Notes: generated by a model from the sequence alone, not told the origin. Positions 25,412 to 34,905 are shown, counted from the stretch's first letter. The stretch: DNA of 64,000 bases from an uncultured Draconibacterium sp. (GCF_963677155.1 NZ_OY781884.1:914001-978000); one strand, 5' to 3'. Program-made: numbers and translations.

Positions 25412-26131
25412 ATGTACCAGACAAAAAATCCATTTATCAAACCCGTGATGAAAATGTCGGATTTGATATTCGAGAACCCATCACTACTGTTAATGATGGA
25501 ACACTTCAATATAAACATTGTGGTACGAAATAAAACCGTGGAACAAATATGCAATGAAAATCAAATTAACCAGCAGGTGTTTATTAGCATTGCAAATTTG
25601 TATAATGGCTTTAATATCGCCGACACTAAAAATATGGGCAGGCAGGATATAGTGTCAATCATTCTTTTTCTGAAAAACAGCCACCGTTATTACCTGGACG
25701 AAAAGATTCCGGAAATTCGTGACTGTATTAACGGGGTATATGCCAGGAATAATGTACCTGAAATAAGGCTTGTTGGTAAATTCTTTGATGAATATTCACA
25801 GGAAGTAAAAGAGCATCTTGCGTATGAAGACGTGGTGGCTTTTCCCTATTTTAGTTTTTTGGCACACGATAAAGAGAATGTTGATTTGAATGATGCCCAA
25901 TTCTCAGCAGAAGAATACAAACAACATCATACTGATATTGAAACAAAACTCGGGGAGTTAAAAAGTCTTTTATTAAAACACATTCCCCTAAAACAAGACG
26001 GTTCTTTAAGGCGGAAACTTTTAACAAACCTTTTTGAACTGGAAATTGATTTAGCCATCCATTCAGTGATAGAAGAATCAATACTGATTCCGTTAATCAA
26101 AAAAATCGAAAAGCAACAAAAAATTGGATAA
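25412..26131 (+). CDS. Hemerythrin-domain protein (RIC/ScdA-like)
   Basis: 239 aa. An N-terminal domain of about 75 residues (ENPSLLLMMEHFNINIVVRN) resembles the ScdA/DUF542-type start of RIC proteins, but the usual Cys-rich motif is not evident. The C-terminal four-helix part carries likely di-iron ligands: NSHRYYLDEKIPEI, EVKEHLAYEDVVAFPYF, HHTDIETKL and IHSVIEESILIPLI. RIC proteins repair iron-sulfur clusters damaged by NO or peroxide. It overlaps the LuxR-type gene downstream by 8 bp. Start ATG 25412 follows an AGGA-type ribosome site. Confidence 0.75.
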   Translation: MYQTKNPFIKPVMKMSDLIFENPSLLLMMEHFNINIVVRNKTVEQICNENQINQQVFISIANLYNGFNIADTKNMGRQDIVSIILFLKNSHRYYLDEKIPEIRDCINGVYARNNVPEIRLVGKFFDEYSQEVKEHLAYEDVVAFPYFSFLAHDKENVDLNDAQFSAEEYKQHHTDIETKLGELKSLLLKHIPLKQDGSLRRKLLTNLFELEIDLAIHSVIEESILIPLIKKIEKQQKIG

Positions 26132-26726
26132 GTGTAGGATAAATATTGCAATTGCTGAACCTTCAGCTATCATATATGAAGGACTATCCAATATTCTGTT
26201 ACGGGAAGGATGTAATCATTACAACCTTTATCATTTCGATAATATTGAAGAAATATTATACGAAACACCAACAGGCAAAATCGACCTTTTTATTGCAAAT
26301 CCTTCCCTTGTGAAAGGGAATGTAAAAGCTTTTCATTCTCATAAGAAAATAGGTAATTCTATGCCGTGGGTGGCTCTTATTTATTCATTCTTTGAAAAAG
26401 AAATTATCGATTTATTTGATGCCGTTATTCAAATAACTGATTCTCCCGAAACAGTTACTTACACAATACAAAATTTGGTTTCTTTAAAATGCCTATGTAA
26501 GTCCGTATTAAAAGAGCAGCTTACCCCAAGGGAAACAGATGTATTAAAACAACTTATACAAGGCTTGTCGAATAAAGAAATTGCCAGTCAGTTAAATATA
26601 AGTACCCATACGGTTGTCAGCCATCGGAAAAACATTACACAGAAAACAGGCATAAAAAGCCAGTCAGGACTAACCATTTATGCCATATCCAACAATATTA
26701 TCAATATAGAAGATTACCAGGAATAA
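26124..26726 (+). CDS. LuxR-family transcriptional regulator
   Basis: About 200 aa starting at a TTG (26124) inside the stop of the hemerythrin gene; no in-frame ATG precedes the conserved RINIAIAEPSAIIYEGL. Residues 5-115 look like a degenerate receiver-type domain: the beginning IAIAEPS replaces the acidic pair and no phosphorylatable Asp is clear. The C-terminal HTH (about 135-195) is canonical: LTPRETDVLKQLIQGLSNKE, IASQLNISTHTVVSHRKNIT. It is likely an atypical regulator sensing through the coupled hemerythrin protein and may control the TonB receptor gene that follows. Confidence 0.82.
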   Translation: MDKCRINIAIAEPSAIIYEGLSNILLREGCNHYNLYHFDNIEEILYETPTGKIDLFIANPSLVKGNVKAFHSHKKIGNSMPWVALIYSFFEKEIIDLFDAVIQITDSPETVTYTIQNLVSLKCLCKSVLKEQLTPRETDVLKQLIQGLSNKEIASQLNISTHTVVSHRKNITQKTGIKSQSGLTIYAISNNIINIEDYQE

Positions 26727-26738
26727 TCTTCATCATTT

Positions 26739-26790
26739 ATCCCTTTTTAAGGGGATACATCTCCTCTATAAAAACCCATTTTTAAGGGAT
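26739..26790. promoter_or_regulatory. AAGGG dyads before the TonB-receptor gene
   Basis: ATCCCTTTTTAAGGGGAT (26739-26756) is a near-perfect palindrome, and CCCATTTTTAAGGGAT (26775-26790) is a second, weaker copy 36 bp later. They lie 65-115 bp upstream of the receptor start and just after the LuxR-type gene. Candidate operator for the LuxR-type or another regulator; alternatively a weak terminator of the LuxR gene. Confidence 0.35.
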
Positions 26791-26853
26791 TGTGTCATTT
26801 TCAGGGTTTCTGTTTTTTTGTGCCTTCAATAGTTATAAAATAAAGAGACCAAA

Positions 26854-29262
26854 ATGAAAAAGACTTTTATATTAATCATTGGACTATTATTATTGCTACA
26901 ATCCCAGGCACAGGAAAAAACTGATGCCATGCTTTTCGGCGATGTGAAATCAGCTACTACAAAAGAACACATACCGTATGTAACAATTACTGTTAAGGGG
27001 ACACGAATGGGAACCACAACAGATGGTACAGGCCATTATAAGCTAGCTAACCTCCCGGTTGGCAAATGTACAATTGTTGCTCAATTCCTTGGATACAAGT
27101 CTCAGGAAAAAGAAATTCTTATGGAAAGAGGAAAGGCAGTGGAGCTATTTTTTGAATTGGAAGAAGATATGATGGACCTTGAACAGGTTGTAGTTACCGG
27201 AACCCGAACCAAACATTACGTGAAAGATGTGCCAATCCGCACGGAAGTGATAACAGCAAAATCTATCGAAAACAAAAACGCTGCAAACCTCTATGAAGCG
27301 TTGGAAGGAACACCTGGTATACGGGTAGAACAGCAATGCCAGTACTGCAATTTTTCAATGATACGCATGCAGGGGCTCGGCTCAGAGAACACACAGGTTT
27401 TGATTAATGGCCAGCCTATTTATTCCGGCCTGGCTGGTGTGTATGGCCTGCAACAAATGGGAACCGATGATGTTGACCGGGTTGAAATAACCAAGGGGGC
27501 AGGTTCGGCTCTTTACGGTAGTGGCGCTATTGCCGGGGCCATTAACATTATTACAAAGGAGCCATCTTTTGTGCCTGAAACAAATGCAGATGTCCAGTTT
27601 GGAAATTTCGGGACAAATAAATACAGTGTCTATTCTTCATTAAGAAATGAGAAGGGAAATATTGGCCTGACCATCAATGCCCAAAAGCTAACCGGCGATG
27701 CCATTGACGAAACAGGCGAAGGGACAAGTAAAGATGAAGTAAAACATAAAGACGGTATTTCAGACCGGGTTGCTTCGAATTTAAATAATGCCGGCTTCGG
27801 TTTGTATGTTGATGGTTTGTTTGCTGAAAATGACAAGTTAGTCCTGCGTGGAAGGTACATTTATGAAAAACGGGAAGGGGGAATAATGGATGATGATTAT
27901 TACAGAAATCCGTTTACAGATGGTACCGAAAATATTACTACCGACCGCTATGAAACAGAATTATCGTATAAAACACTGTTCCAGGATGCTTCTGAACTTA
28001 ATTTCTCGGTAGCTTATACCAGTCACGACCGCACAGCCACCAATGATACATACCTGGGCGACTATATGGCAACCCACGATGACAATACTCCCGATGTCAG
28101 GGATATGCGCCCTTACCTGGCCGATGAAAATTCATTAACCGGTACGTTGACTTATGGAAAACGATTAGGTAACCACCACCTTTTAATCGGGGTACAGGGC
28201 TTTTATGACAAGCTGGAAGAATCAGGAATGTATGTTATTGTAGACGAAGAAAGTGACTATTATGGAACTTCTTATAAATCAATCGGGAATAAATCGGCCC
28301 ATGAGTTTGGTTTTTTCTTACAGGACGAATGGAACATAACCGATAAACTGACTGCCGTTCCCGGTGTACGTTTCGATATTCACCACTCAGAAGAAGACTA
28401 TGAAGCAAATAAAGAAGTATTTACGAGCTCTTTCCCTGAAAGCAAATTCGACAGAAACAGTTTCAGCCCAAGGCTTGCCCTGAAATATGAGGTTTCGCAC
28501 AGGGTAACACTACGCGCGAATGTGGGTACAGGCTTCAGAGCCCCTTACGGTTTCTCCGAAGATTTACATTTATGTAGTGGTTCTCCTAGGGTATGGAAAT
28601 CCTCAGATTTGGACCCGGAAAGATCGATTAGCTACAATCTGTCTGCTGATTATTACGGAGAAAAAGTGAGGCTTAGCGCTAATTTGTTCAGAACTGATCT
28701 GAAAGATAAAATTGCTTTTGCCGATGCCGATGAAAATGTTGCGTCCTTAGGATACGACTATCAATGGGAAAATATTGATGATGCTTTTGTTCAGGGGATT
28801 GAAGCATCCTTTATGACCGATGTAACTTCTACTTTTGGATTTGGCATAGATTTAACCCTGAACCAGGGGAAATACGACCATGCCCGGGAAGACTGGAAGG
28901 GGACAGAATATGAAGGTGATAGTAAATACATCTCCCGCTTTCCTTCTGTTACCGGAAATATTAAACTGGAATACAGCCCCAAAGACTGGATTTTTACAAT
29001 TGACGGGGATTACCAGGGAAGTATGTATATCGACTATTACAGCGAAACAGAAGGGATGAGCAAAATAAAACACACAGATCCCTATATGCTCTTTAACGCA
29101 AGAGTGTCAAAAACAATTAAAAACGTTAAGTTATATGCCGGGGCAAAAAATATTTTCAATTATATCCAGCCCGAAAAATATCTTGATGATGCCGCTTTTA
29201 TGTATGGTCCCGTATTTGGCACTATGGTATATGCCGGAATATCTGTTGCCATAAGAAGGTAA
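26854..29262 (+). CDS. TonB-dependent outer-membrane receptor
   Basis: 802 aa. Signal peptide 1-19 (ends QSQAQ). Residues 25-105 are a carboxypeptidase-D-like beta-sandwich (GDVKSATTKEHIPYVTITVK, TTDGTGHYKLANLPVG) typical of Bacteroidota receptors. A TonB box-like LEQVVVTGTRTK leads to a plug domain (NLYEALEGTPGIRVEQQ; GSALYGSGAIAGAINIITK) and a 22-strand barrel ending in an aromatic-rich strand. An unusual QQCQYCNFS in the plug holds two cysteines. Substrate unknown; downstream flavodoxin suggests iron, heme or another metal complex (inference). It follows the hemerythrin/LuxR pair. Confidence 0.92.
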   Translation: MKKTFILIIGLLLLLQSQAQEKTDAMLFGDVKSATTKEHIPYVTITVKGTRMGTTTDGTGHYKLANLPVGKCTIVAQFLGYKSQEKEILMERGKAVELFFELEEDMMDLEQVVVTGTRTKHYVKDVPIRTEVITAKSIENKNAANLYEALEGTPGIRVEQQCQYCNFSMIRMQGLGSENTQVLINGQPIYSGLAGVYGLQQMGTDDVDRVEITKGAGSALYGSGAIAGAINIITKEPSFVPETNADVQFGNFGTNKYSVYSSLRNEKGNIGLTINAQKLTGDAIDETGEGTSKDEVKHKDGISDRVASNLNNAGFGLYVDGLFAENDKLVLRGRYIYEKREGGIMDDDYYRNPFTDGTENITTDRYETELSYKTLFQDASELNFSVAYTSHDRTATNDTYLGDYMATHDDNTPDVRDMRPYLADENSLTGTLTYGKRLGNHHLLIGVQGFYDKLEESGMYVIVDEESDYYGTSYKSIGNKSAHEFGFFLQDEWNITDKLTAVPGVRFDIHHSEEDYEANKEVFTSSFPESKFDRNSFSPRLALKYEVSHRVTLRANVGTGFRAPYGFSEDLHLCSGSPRVWKSSDLDPERSISYNLSADYYGEKVRLSANLFRTDLKDKIAFADADENVASLGYDYQWENIDDAFVQGIEASFMTDVTSTFGFGIDLTLNQGKYDHAREDWKGTEYEGDSKYISRFPSVTGNIKLEYSPKDWIFTIDGDYQGSMYIDYYSETEGMSKIKHTDPYMLFNARVSKTIKNVKLYAGAKNIFNYIQPEKYLDDAAFMYGPVFGTMVYAGISVAIRR

Positions 29263-29287
29263 AGTAGCTCGGAATAAAATTATAAGC

Positions 29288-29638
29288 ATGTTTCAATTAA
29301 TTGGCAAAACAGCAAACGGCAAAATTTTTAAGTGCGATAAATGCAGTGCAATACATGTTGAATTTAAAAATCTGGGGTTCAATTTAAGTGAGAAACAATT
29401 CCCATCTTTTGCAGATAGTATATTGGAACTTGATGGAACTGAGTGGGAAACGAGAAACAAAGGCTCTTATTTTTCCCGAAAAATATTGATACCTACCGGG
29501 CACAATACCATTAACATTTTATTGAATAATCAAGAATTGAATGAATTAAAGGAATTGCTTACTGACCGCTCAGGCACAAAAGTAACTTTCAATAATATCT
29601 CCAATGACAATTTCCTGATTCCTTCATTCTGTAATTAA
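29288..29638 (+). CDS. Conserved small protein with CxxC knuckle
   Basis: 116 aa with a CDKCSAIHVEFKNLGFNLSE opening that looks like a rubredoxin-type zinc or metal knuckle; a single FCN follows at the C-terminus. It resembles small DUF6686-type Bacteroidota proteins in length and start, but I am not sure of the family. It lies 25 bp after the TonB receptor and 20 bp before flavodoxin, so it belongs to this operon. Function unknown. Confidence 0.7.
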   Translation: MFQLIGKTANGKIFKCDKCSAIHVEFKNLGFNLSEKQFPSFADSILELDGTEWETRNKGSYFSRKILIPTGHNTINILLNNQELNELKELLTDRSGTKVTFNNISNDNFLIPSFCN

Positions 29639-29658
29639 TAAATCAAAACAAAAATACA

Positions 29659-30156
29659 ATGAGTAACACAGTAATTCTTTATGGCTCTGACACTGGAAAT
29701 ACAGAAGCAGCAGCAAAAAAAATAGCATCCAGATTAGAAGCAGATATTTTTGATGTAGCCAATACTCAGGCAGATAAACTAACAGAATATGATAATCTGA
29801 TTCTGGGAACATCAACCATGGGATTGGGAGATTTACAGGACGACTGGGCTAGCTTTATTTCTGAACTTGAAAAAACAAATTTAACTGGTAAAACAATTGC
29901 CTTGTTTGGTTTGGGAGACGCCGATATGTACCCCGATTCGTTTGTCGATGGTATGGGTGAAATTTACAATACCGTAAAAGACAAAGGGTGTAAAATTGTT
30001 GGTAAGGTTGAAACCGACGGGTACGAATTTGATGAATCTTCCGCAGTTGTTGATGGAGTATTCATAGGGCTTCCGTTAGATGAAGATAACCAGAGTGATT
30101 TGACCGACGAACGCATTGAATCCTGGTTGGCAAAAATCAAAAATGAACTCAATTAA
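29659..30156 (+). CDS. fldA: Flavodoxin
   Basis: 165 aa long-chain flavodoxin. The FMN phosphate loop YGSDTGNTEAAAKKIA (residues 8-23), LGTSTMGLGDLQDDW (first aromatic loop) and LFGLGDADMYPDSFVDG (second aromatic loop with Tyr) are all present. Soluble electron carrier that replaces ferredoxin, usually made under iron limitation. It is in an operon with the TonB receptor and AhpD-like protein, which fits an iron-stress locus. Start ATG 29659 directly precedes the first beta strand. Confidence 0.95.
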   Translation: MSNTVILYGSDTGNTEAAAKKIASRLEADIFDVANTQADKLTEYDNLILGTSTMGLGDLQDDWASFISELEKTNLTGKTIALFGLGDADMYPDSFVDGMGEIYNTVKDKGCKIVGKVETDGYEFDESSAVVDGVFIGLPLDEDNQSDLTDERIESWLAKIKNELN

Positions 30157-30187
30157 AACCGGATGTTCAACTTAAAAATAAATTACA

Positions 30188-30541
30188 ATGGAAACACACT
30201 ACTATAACCTTTACAAGAAAGTTTATTCAGGGATGGGCGAGTTAGCTAAAGAAAGTCCCGAATTGATGAAAGGATTTGGAATGCTCCATAAAACTAATTC
30301 TTCAGAAGGAGCATTAACTCAAAAAGAGAAAGAAATACTGGCCGTTGCCATTGCTGTAGTTGTACATTGCGAAGGATGCATTGCCTGCCATGTAAAAGAC
30401 GCGCTTAATGCCGGTGCAACTCACGACGAGATAGTGGAAGCCATTGGAGTGGCAATTCTTATGGGAGGCGGTCCTGCTCTTGTTTACGGAACAATGGCCC
30501 TCGATGCCTTAAAAGAATTTGAAGGAATAGAGAATAATTGA
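30188..30541 (+). CDS. AhpD-like carboxymuconolactone-decarboxylase family protein
   Basis: 117 aa. The CMD/AhpD core has CEGCIACHVKDALNAGATHD, with the CxxC plus downstream His of AhpD alkylhydroperoxidases, followed by EIVEAIGVAILMGGGPALVYG. Such proteins reduce peroxides or peroxiredoxin partners. It sits 31 bp after flavodoxin and ends 2 bp before the region feeding the TetR gene. Probable oxidative-stress function; exact partner unknown. Confidence 0.9.
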   Translation: METHYYNLYKKVYSGMGELAKESPELMKGFGMLHKTNSSEGALTQKEKEILAVAIAVVVHCEGCIACHVKDALNAGATHDEIVEAIGVAILMGGGPALVYGTMALDALKEFEGIENN

Positions 30542-30656
30542 TTTGTTTTCTAAAAGCAAAACAAATAACGATTTCCAATTTTCTGAATCACTAAAAATGG
30601 GGATTGCAGAATACAATACTTTTATCTTCTTTTATACAAAAGAACTCTGTTCGCTT

Positions 30657-31274
30657 ATGCAGATACAAAAAACAGATATACGGAAACAAATACTGAAGGC
30701 GGCGCGCAACGAATTTCTTGAAAAAGGTTTCAAAGATGCTTCCATGCGCAGTATTGCAAAAAAATCGGGTGTTGGACTCAGCAATATTTACAATTACTTC
30801 AGAAATAAAGATGAAATATTCCGTGAAATATTATCCGGGCTTTTAAATCGAATGGATAAAATGATGGAAGAGCATAACAGCCCCAAATATATTAGCATCG
30901 ATATTTTCAGTTCGGAGGAGTACATGCGAAGCCAGATTGATATGTTTGTTGAACTCATTGATAATTACAAAGAAGAATTCAGACTGTTGTTGTTTAAATC
31001 TTCCGGCTCCTCACTCGAGAATTACCGGGAAGAGTTTATCGAATCGCAAACCCGGGTTGGCAAAGAGTACATTGTCCTGATGAAAGAAAAATTTCCATCA
31101 ATTAACGGAGGAGTATCTGATTTCTTTATTCACACCATGAGCTCGTGGTGGATGAGCATCATAAGCGAACTGGTTATGCACGAATTGTCGCACCAGGATT
31201 TGGAACGTTTTATCAGGGAATACCTGGAATTTGGCACTGCAGGGTGGAAGAAGATTATGCAGGTTAATACCTGA
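30657..31274 (+). CDS. TetR-family transcriptional regulator
   Basis: About 205 aa from the ATG at 30657 (MQIQKTDIRKQILKAARNEF). The frame is open to 30543 but the extension is not like the family. HTH: FKDASMRSIAKKSGVGLSNIYNYFRNKDEIF. The C-terminal helical ligand domain is about 150 residues. It lies directly before the ABC pair, with a GAACACTGTTC palindrome in the gap, so it likely represses those transporter genes. Confidence 0.9.
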   Translation: MQIQKTDIRKQILKAARNEFLEKGFKDASMRSIAKKSGVGLSNIYNYFRNKDEIFREILSGLLNRMDKMMEEHNSPKYISIDIFSSEEYMRSQIDMFVELIDNYKEEFRLLLFKSSGSSLENYREEFIESQTRVGKEYIVLMKEKFPSINGGVSDFFIHTMSSWWMSIISELVMHELSHQDLERFIREYLEFGTAGWKKIMQVNT

Positions 31275-31293
31275 TTTTTTTTTGAACAAACAT

Positions 31294-31304
31294 GAACACT
31301 GTTC
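31294..31304. promoter_or_regulatory. Candidate TetR operator
   Basis: GAACA-C-TGTTC is a perfect palindrome, with another GAACA half-site 10 bp upstream (31284-31288). It sits 31 bp before the first ABC gene and 20 bp after the TetR stop, where a repressor would block transcription of the transporter. Confidence 0.45.
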
Positions 31305-31334
31305 TTTTTTGATGAAATTTAAATATAAAAAACT

Positions 31335-33101
31335 ATGAATACATTATCTAAATTAAAGCAATACATGGCCGGGCGAAAAGCCCTTTTGCCTACATCGCTG
31401 CTTTTATCAGCGCTTAGTTCGCTGGCAGGAATGGTACCTTTTATTCTTATTTGGTTTATCATTCGAGAGTTTCTTTCCGGAAAAACCGAGGATTTTAACC
31501 GCATCGAGATTTTGGCATGGTGGACTGCCGGGGCTGCTATCATGAGCATCCTTTTCTACTTTCTGGCTTTAACATTCTCTCATCTTGCTGCATTCCGAGT
31601 GGAAGCCAATATGCGGCGCGAAGCCATGAAACGGATTGTGCGTATGCCACTCGGCTTTTTCGATAACAACACGAGTGGCCGTATCCGCAAAATAATCGAC
31701 GAAAACGCCAGTATCACCCACTCTTTTCTTGCTCACCAGATGCCCGACCTGGCCGGAACAATTTTTACCCCGCTAACGGCCATTGTGCTGGTGTTTGTTT
31801 TCGACTGGCGCCTCGGGATTGCCTGCATCATCCCCATCATTTTATCGATAATAATAATGGGGTTTATGATGGGCAAGCGCGGAAAATATTTTATGAAACA
31901 ATACATGGATTCCCTGGAAGAAATGAATACTGAAGCCATTGAATATGTCCGTGGCATTCCGGTTGTTAAGGTATTTCAGCAAACAGTATTTTCATTTAAA
32001 AACTTCCATAAAAGTATTATCAAATACCGCGATATGGTATTCAGTTACACCAAAATGTGGCAAAATCCCATGTCGGCTTATACGGTAATTATCAATGGGT
32101 TTACCTTTTTTCTGGTGCCGGTTGCTATTCTTTTAATGAAGGAAGGAAATACAGCTATGGTAATTGTGAACTTGTTTTTGTATGTTCTGGTTACGCCTGT
32201 TTTTTCGCAGAGTATTATGCGCAGTATGTTCCTGAGCCAGGCCATAGGACAGGCCTCGGAGGCCATTAACAGAATGGAGGAATTAACCTCGTTTGAACAA
32301 CTTCCCGTTACTGCCAACCCGATGCCTGTAACCAACCATGAAATTCGTTTTCACAAGGTTTCTTTTTCATATCCCGGGGCTAATAAGAAAGCCATCGACA
32401 CTATCAATTTTTCTATCGCTGAAGGACAAACTGTAGCGCTTGTTGGTGCATCGGGCAGTGGAAAAACAACCATCGCCCGTATGGTTCCGCGTTTTTGGGA
32501 TGCTGATGAGGGGGAAATCAGCATTGGTGGCACCAATGTAAAAGACATCTCTTCCGAAGAACTTATGAAGCATGTTTCTTTTGTATTTCAAAATACCCGG
32601 TTGTTTAAAATTAGTTTACTCGAAAACATAAAATACGGAAACCCATCGGCCTCACCAGACGATATAAACAGGGCTGTTGATTTAGCACAATGCCGCGAAA
32701 TAATTAATCGTTTACCTCACGGACTGAATACCAAAATCGGCACCGAAGGCACATACTTGTCAGGCGGCGAGCAGCAACGCATTGCTTTGGCTAGGGCCAT
32801 CTTAAAAGACGCTCCAATTGTTGTGCTTGATGAAGCCACTGCCTTTACCGACCCCGAAAATGAACACCTGATACAAAAAGCACTGGGAAAACTCACCCGC
32901 GGGAAAACAGTACTTATGATTGCGCACCGGCTTACCAGTGTTACTGATGCTAATAATATTCTGGTTATCAATAATGGACAGATTGCAGAACAGGGGTCGC
33001 ATAATGAACTAATTCAAAAACAGGGAATCTATACAAATATGTGGAATGAATATCAACAATCGGTTAAATGGACTATTGGGAAGGAGGCACATTATGCTTA
33101 A
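31335..33101 (+). CDS. ABC transporter, fused permease-ATPase (half 1)
   Basis: 588 aa exporter-fold half-transporter: six membrane helices (about 15-320) and an ATPase domain with Walker A GASGSGKTT, Q-loop FVFQNTRLF, signature LSGGEQQ, Walker B IVVLDEATAF and H-loop IAHRLTS. The catalytic Glu after Walker B is retained (DEAT). Its partner at 33094 overlaps it by 8 bp, so they form a heterodimer. Exporter-fold pairs of this kind include siderophore importers (IrtAB/YbtPQ) as well as drug exporters; the neighbouring flavodoxin and TonB receptor favour iron-complex transport, but this is inference. Confidence 0.92.
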   Translation: MNTLSKLKQYMAGRKALLPTSLLLSALSSLAGMVPFILIWFIIREFLSGKTEDFNRIEILAWWTAGAAIMSILFYFLALTFSHLAAFRVEANMRREAMKRIVRMPLGFFDNNTSGRIRKIIDENASITHSFLAHQMPDLAGTIFTPLTAIVLVFVFDWRLGIACIIPIILSIIIMGFMMGKRGKYFMKQYMDSLEEMNTEAIEYVRGIPVVKVFQQTVFSFKNFHKSIIKYRDMVFSYTKMWQNPMSAYTVIINGFTFFLVPVAILLMKEGNTAMVIVNLFLYVLVTPVFSQSIMRSMFLSQAIGQASEAINRMEELTSFEQLPVTANPMPVTNHEIRFHKVSFSYPGANKKAIDTINFSIAEGQTVALVGASGSGKTTIARMVPRFWDADEGEISIGGTNVKDISSEELMKHVSFVFQNTRLFKISLLENIKYGNPSASPDDINRAVDLAQCREIINRLPHGLNTKIGTEGTYLSGGEQQRIALARAILKDAPIVVLDEATAFTDPENEHLIQKALGKLTRGKTVLMIAHRLTSVTDANNILVINNGQIAEQGSHNELIQKQGIYTNMWNEYQQSVKWTIGKEAHYA

Positions 33102-34833
33102 AATATTACAACGCAGGCTTGCCTTGTCGGAAAAAGGCGCAAAAGATTTTTTGAAAGGCGTTTTCTTTACCACGCTAATGGATATTGCCCTTATGCTACC
33201 CGCCGTGTATATCTTCCTTTTTCTTGAAGATTACCTGCGGCCACTCCTCTCCTCTTCTACTTCGGCAGCCAGTGGAATTGGATATTATATTCTGCTGGGC
33301 ATTGGTTTTATGCTAATAATGTTTGTGGTGGCTGTTTTTCAATATAAAAGCACTTTTACTACTGTTTACGACGAAAGCGCCAACCGGCGTATTTCTCTGG
33401 CCGAAAAACTCAGGAAACTGCCTTTAGCCTTTTTTGGCGAGAAAAACCTGTCGGACCTGACATCAACGATTATGGAAGACAGTACCGAACTCGAACATAC
33501 TTTTTCCCATGCAGTGCCACAATTGTTTGCTTCCATTCTTAGTATTGTGCTCATTGCTATCGGAATGTTTTTTTATAACTGGCAATTGTCGCTGGCTTTA
33601 TTTTGGGTCGTTCCGGTTGCTGCGGGCATCATTTTTATTTCGAAAAAAAAGCAGCACCGCGAAAACCTCTTGCTTTATCAGAAGAAACGGAATGTAACCG
33701 AGCAAATTCAGGAAGGGCTGGACACTATTCAGGAAATAAAATCGTACAACCAGGAAGAGACATATATAAACGGGCTGAATCAGCACATTAACAGCTATGA
33801 AAAGCAACTGATTAAAGGCGAATTACTAACCGGGGCGCTGGTAAATGCGGCACAAAGTTTTCTGAAACTCGGATTAGCCAGTGTGGTATTAGTAGGGGCA
33901 AATATGCTTGCTTCCGGGAGTATCGACTTATTTATGTACCTTATTTTTCTGATGATTGGTTCACGTATTTATCAACCGGTAAACGAGGTATTCAATAACC
34001 TCGCAGCTCTGTTTTACCTTGATGTTCGCATTAACCGGATGAACGAAATGGAAGCTTTGCCGGTGCAGAAAGGGGAAACCGGTTTCTCTCCGGCAGATTA
34101 CAACATCACTTTTGAGAATGTTGACTTCTCTTATGAAGAAGGGAAAAAGGTTCTGCAAAATGTCTCGTTCACTGCGCAACAAGGCGAAGTTACTGCATTG
34201 GTTGGTCCTTCGGGCGGGGGTAAAAGTACTTCGGCAAAACTGGCAGCCCGTTTTTGGGACATCGACAAAGGAAAAATACTGTTGGGGAACCAGGATATTA
34301 GCAAAATAGACCCCGAAGCGCTGTTGGAAAATTACTCCATGGTTTTTCAGGATGTGGTTTTGTTCAACACCTCAGTTATGGATAACATTCGTATTGGTAA
34401 GCGAAACGCTACCGACGAGGAAGTGTTGCGTGTGGCCAAATTAGCACAATGCGACGAGTTTGTACGCCAAATGCCTCAGGGTTATGAAACAATTATTGGA
34501 GAAAACGGTGAAACACTTTCAGGAGGCGAACGGCAGCGGATTTCCATTGCCCGCGCCCTGCTGAAAGATGCGCCGATTGTTTTACTTGACGAAGCCACCG
34601 CATCGCTGGATGTGGAAAACGAAACCAAAATTCAGGCGGGAATTTCAGCGCTGATACGTAACAAAACCGTGCTGATTATTGCCCACCGGATGCGAACCGT
34701 GGCCAATGCAGACAAAATTGTAGTGCTTACCAATGGCGGAGTCGCAGAAACCGGTTCTCCTTCAGAATTGAAAATTCAAAAAGGAATTTTCTCTAAAATG
34801 ATGGAACGGCAGATGGAAGTGAGTAGTTGGTAG
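33094..34833 (+). CDS. ABC transporter, fused permease-ATPase (half 2)
   Basis: About 579 aa. The ATG at 33094 is chosen because AAGGAGG lies 7 nt upstream, an unusually strong ribosome site for this phylum; the frame itself is open from 33046. Six membrane helices, then an ATPase with Walker A GPSGGGKST, Q-loop MVFQDVVLF, signature LSGGERQRIS, Walker B IVLLDEATAS and H-loop IAHRMRT. The 8-bp overlap with half 1 implies coupled translation at equal amounts. An intergenic hairpin repeat follows the stop. Confidence 0.93.
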   Translation: MLKILQRRLALSEKGAKDFLKGVFFTTLMDIALMLPAVYIFLFLEDYLRPLLSSSTSAASGIGYYILLGIGFMLIMFVVAVFQYKSTFTTVYDESANRRISLAEKLRKLPLAFFGEKNLSDLTSTIMEDSTELEHTFSHAVPQLFASILSIVLIAIGMFFYNWQLSLALFWVVPVAAGIIFISKKKQHRENLLLYQKKRNVTEQIQEGLDTIQEIKSYNQEETYINGLNQHINSYEKQLIKGELLTGALVNAAQSFLKLGLASVVLVGANMLASGSIDLFMYLIFLMIGSRIYQPVNEVFNNLAALFYLDVRINRMNEMEALPVQKGETGFSPADYNITFENVDFSYEEGKKVLQNVSFTAQQGEVTALVGPSGGGKSTSAKLAARFWDIDKGKILLGNQDISKIDPEALLENYSMVFQDVVLFNTSVMDNIRIGKRNATDEEVLRVAKLAQCDEFVRQMPQGYETIIGENGETLSGGERQRISIARALLKDAPIVLLDEATASLDVENETKIQAGISALIRNKTVLIIAHRMRTVANADKIVVLTNGGVAETGSPSELKIQKGIFSKMMERQMEVSSW

Positions 34834-34853
34834 CATCTATTTCCATTTGGGGT

Positions 34854-34905
34854 GCAGTTGGCAGTGGTAGTCCACTTACTTGCCTGCTACTGTCAACTGC
34901 TACCA
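34854..34905. repeat. Imperfect intergenic hairpin repeat after the ABC pair
   Basis: GCAGTTGGCAGTGGTAG and CTGCTACTGTCAACTGC (34854-34900) are imperfect inverted copies around a 13-nt loop. This CAGTTGGCAGT-type text is a frequent intergenic palindrome in the phylum. It may end the ABC transcript; no T-run follows. Confidence 0.45.

Noticed and set aside
34854-34905. Terminator for the ABC operon
   Set aside because: Imperfect stem without a T-run; treated as an intergenic repeat.
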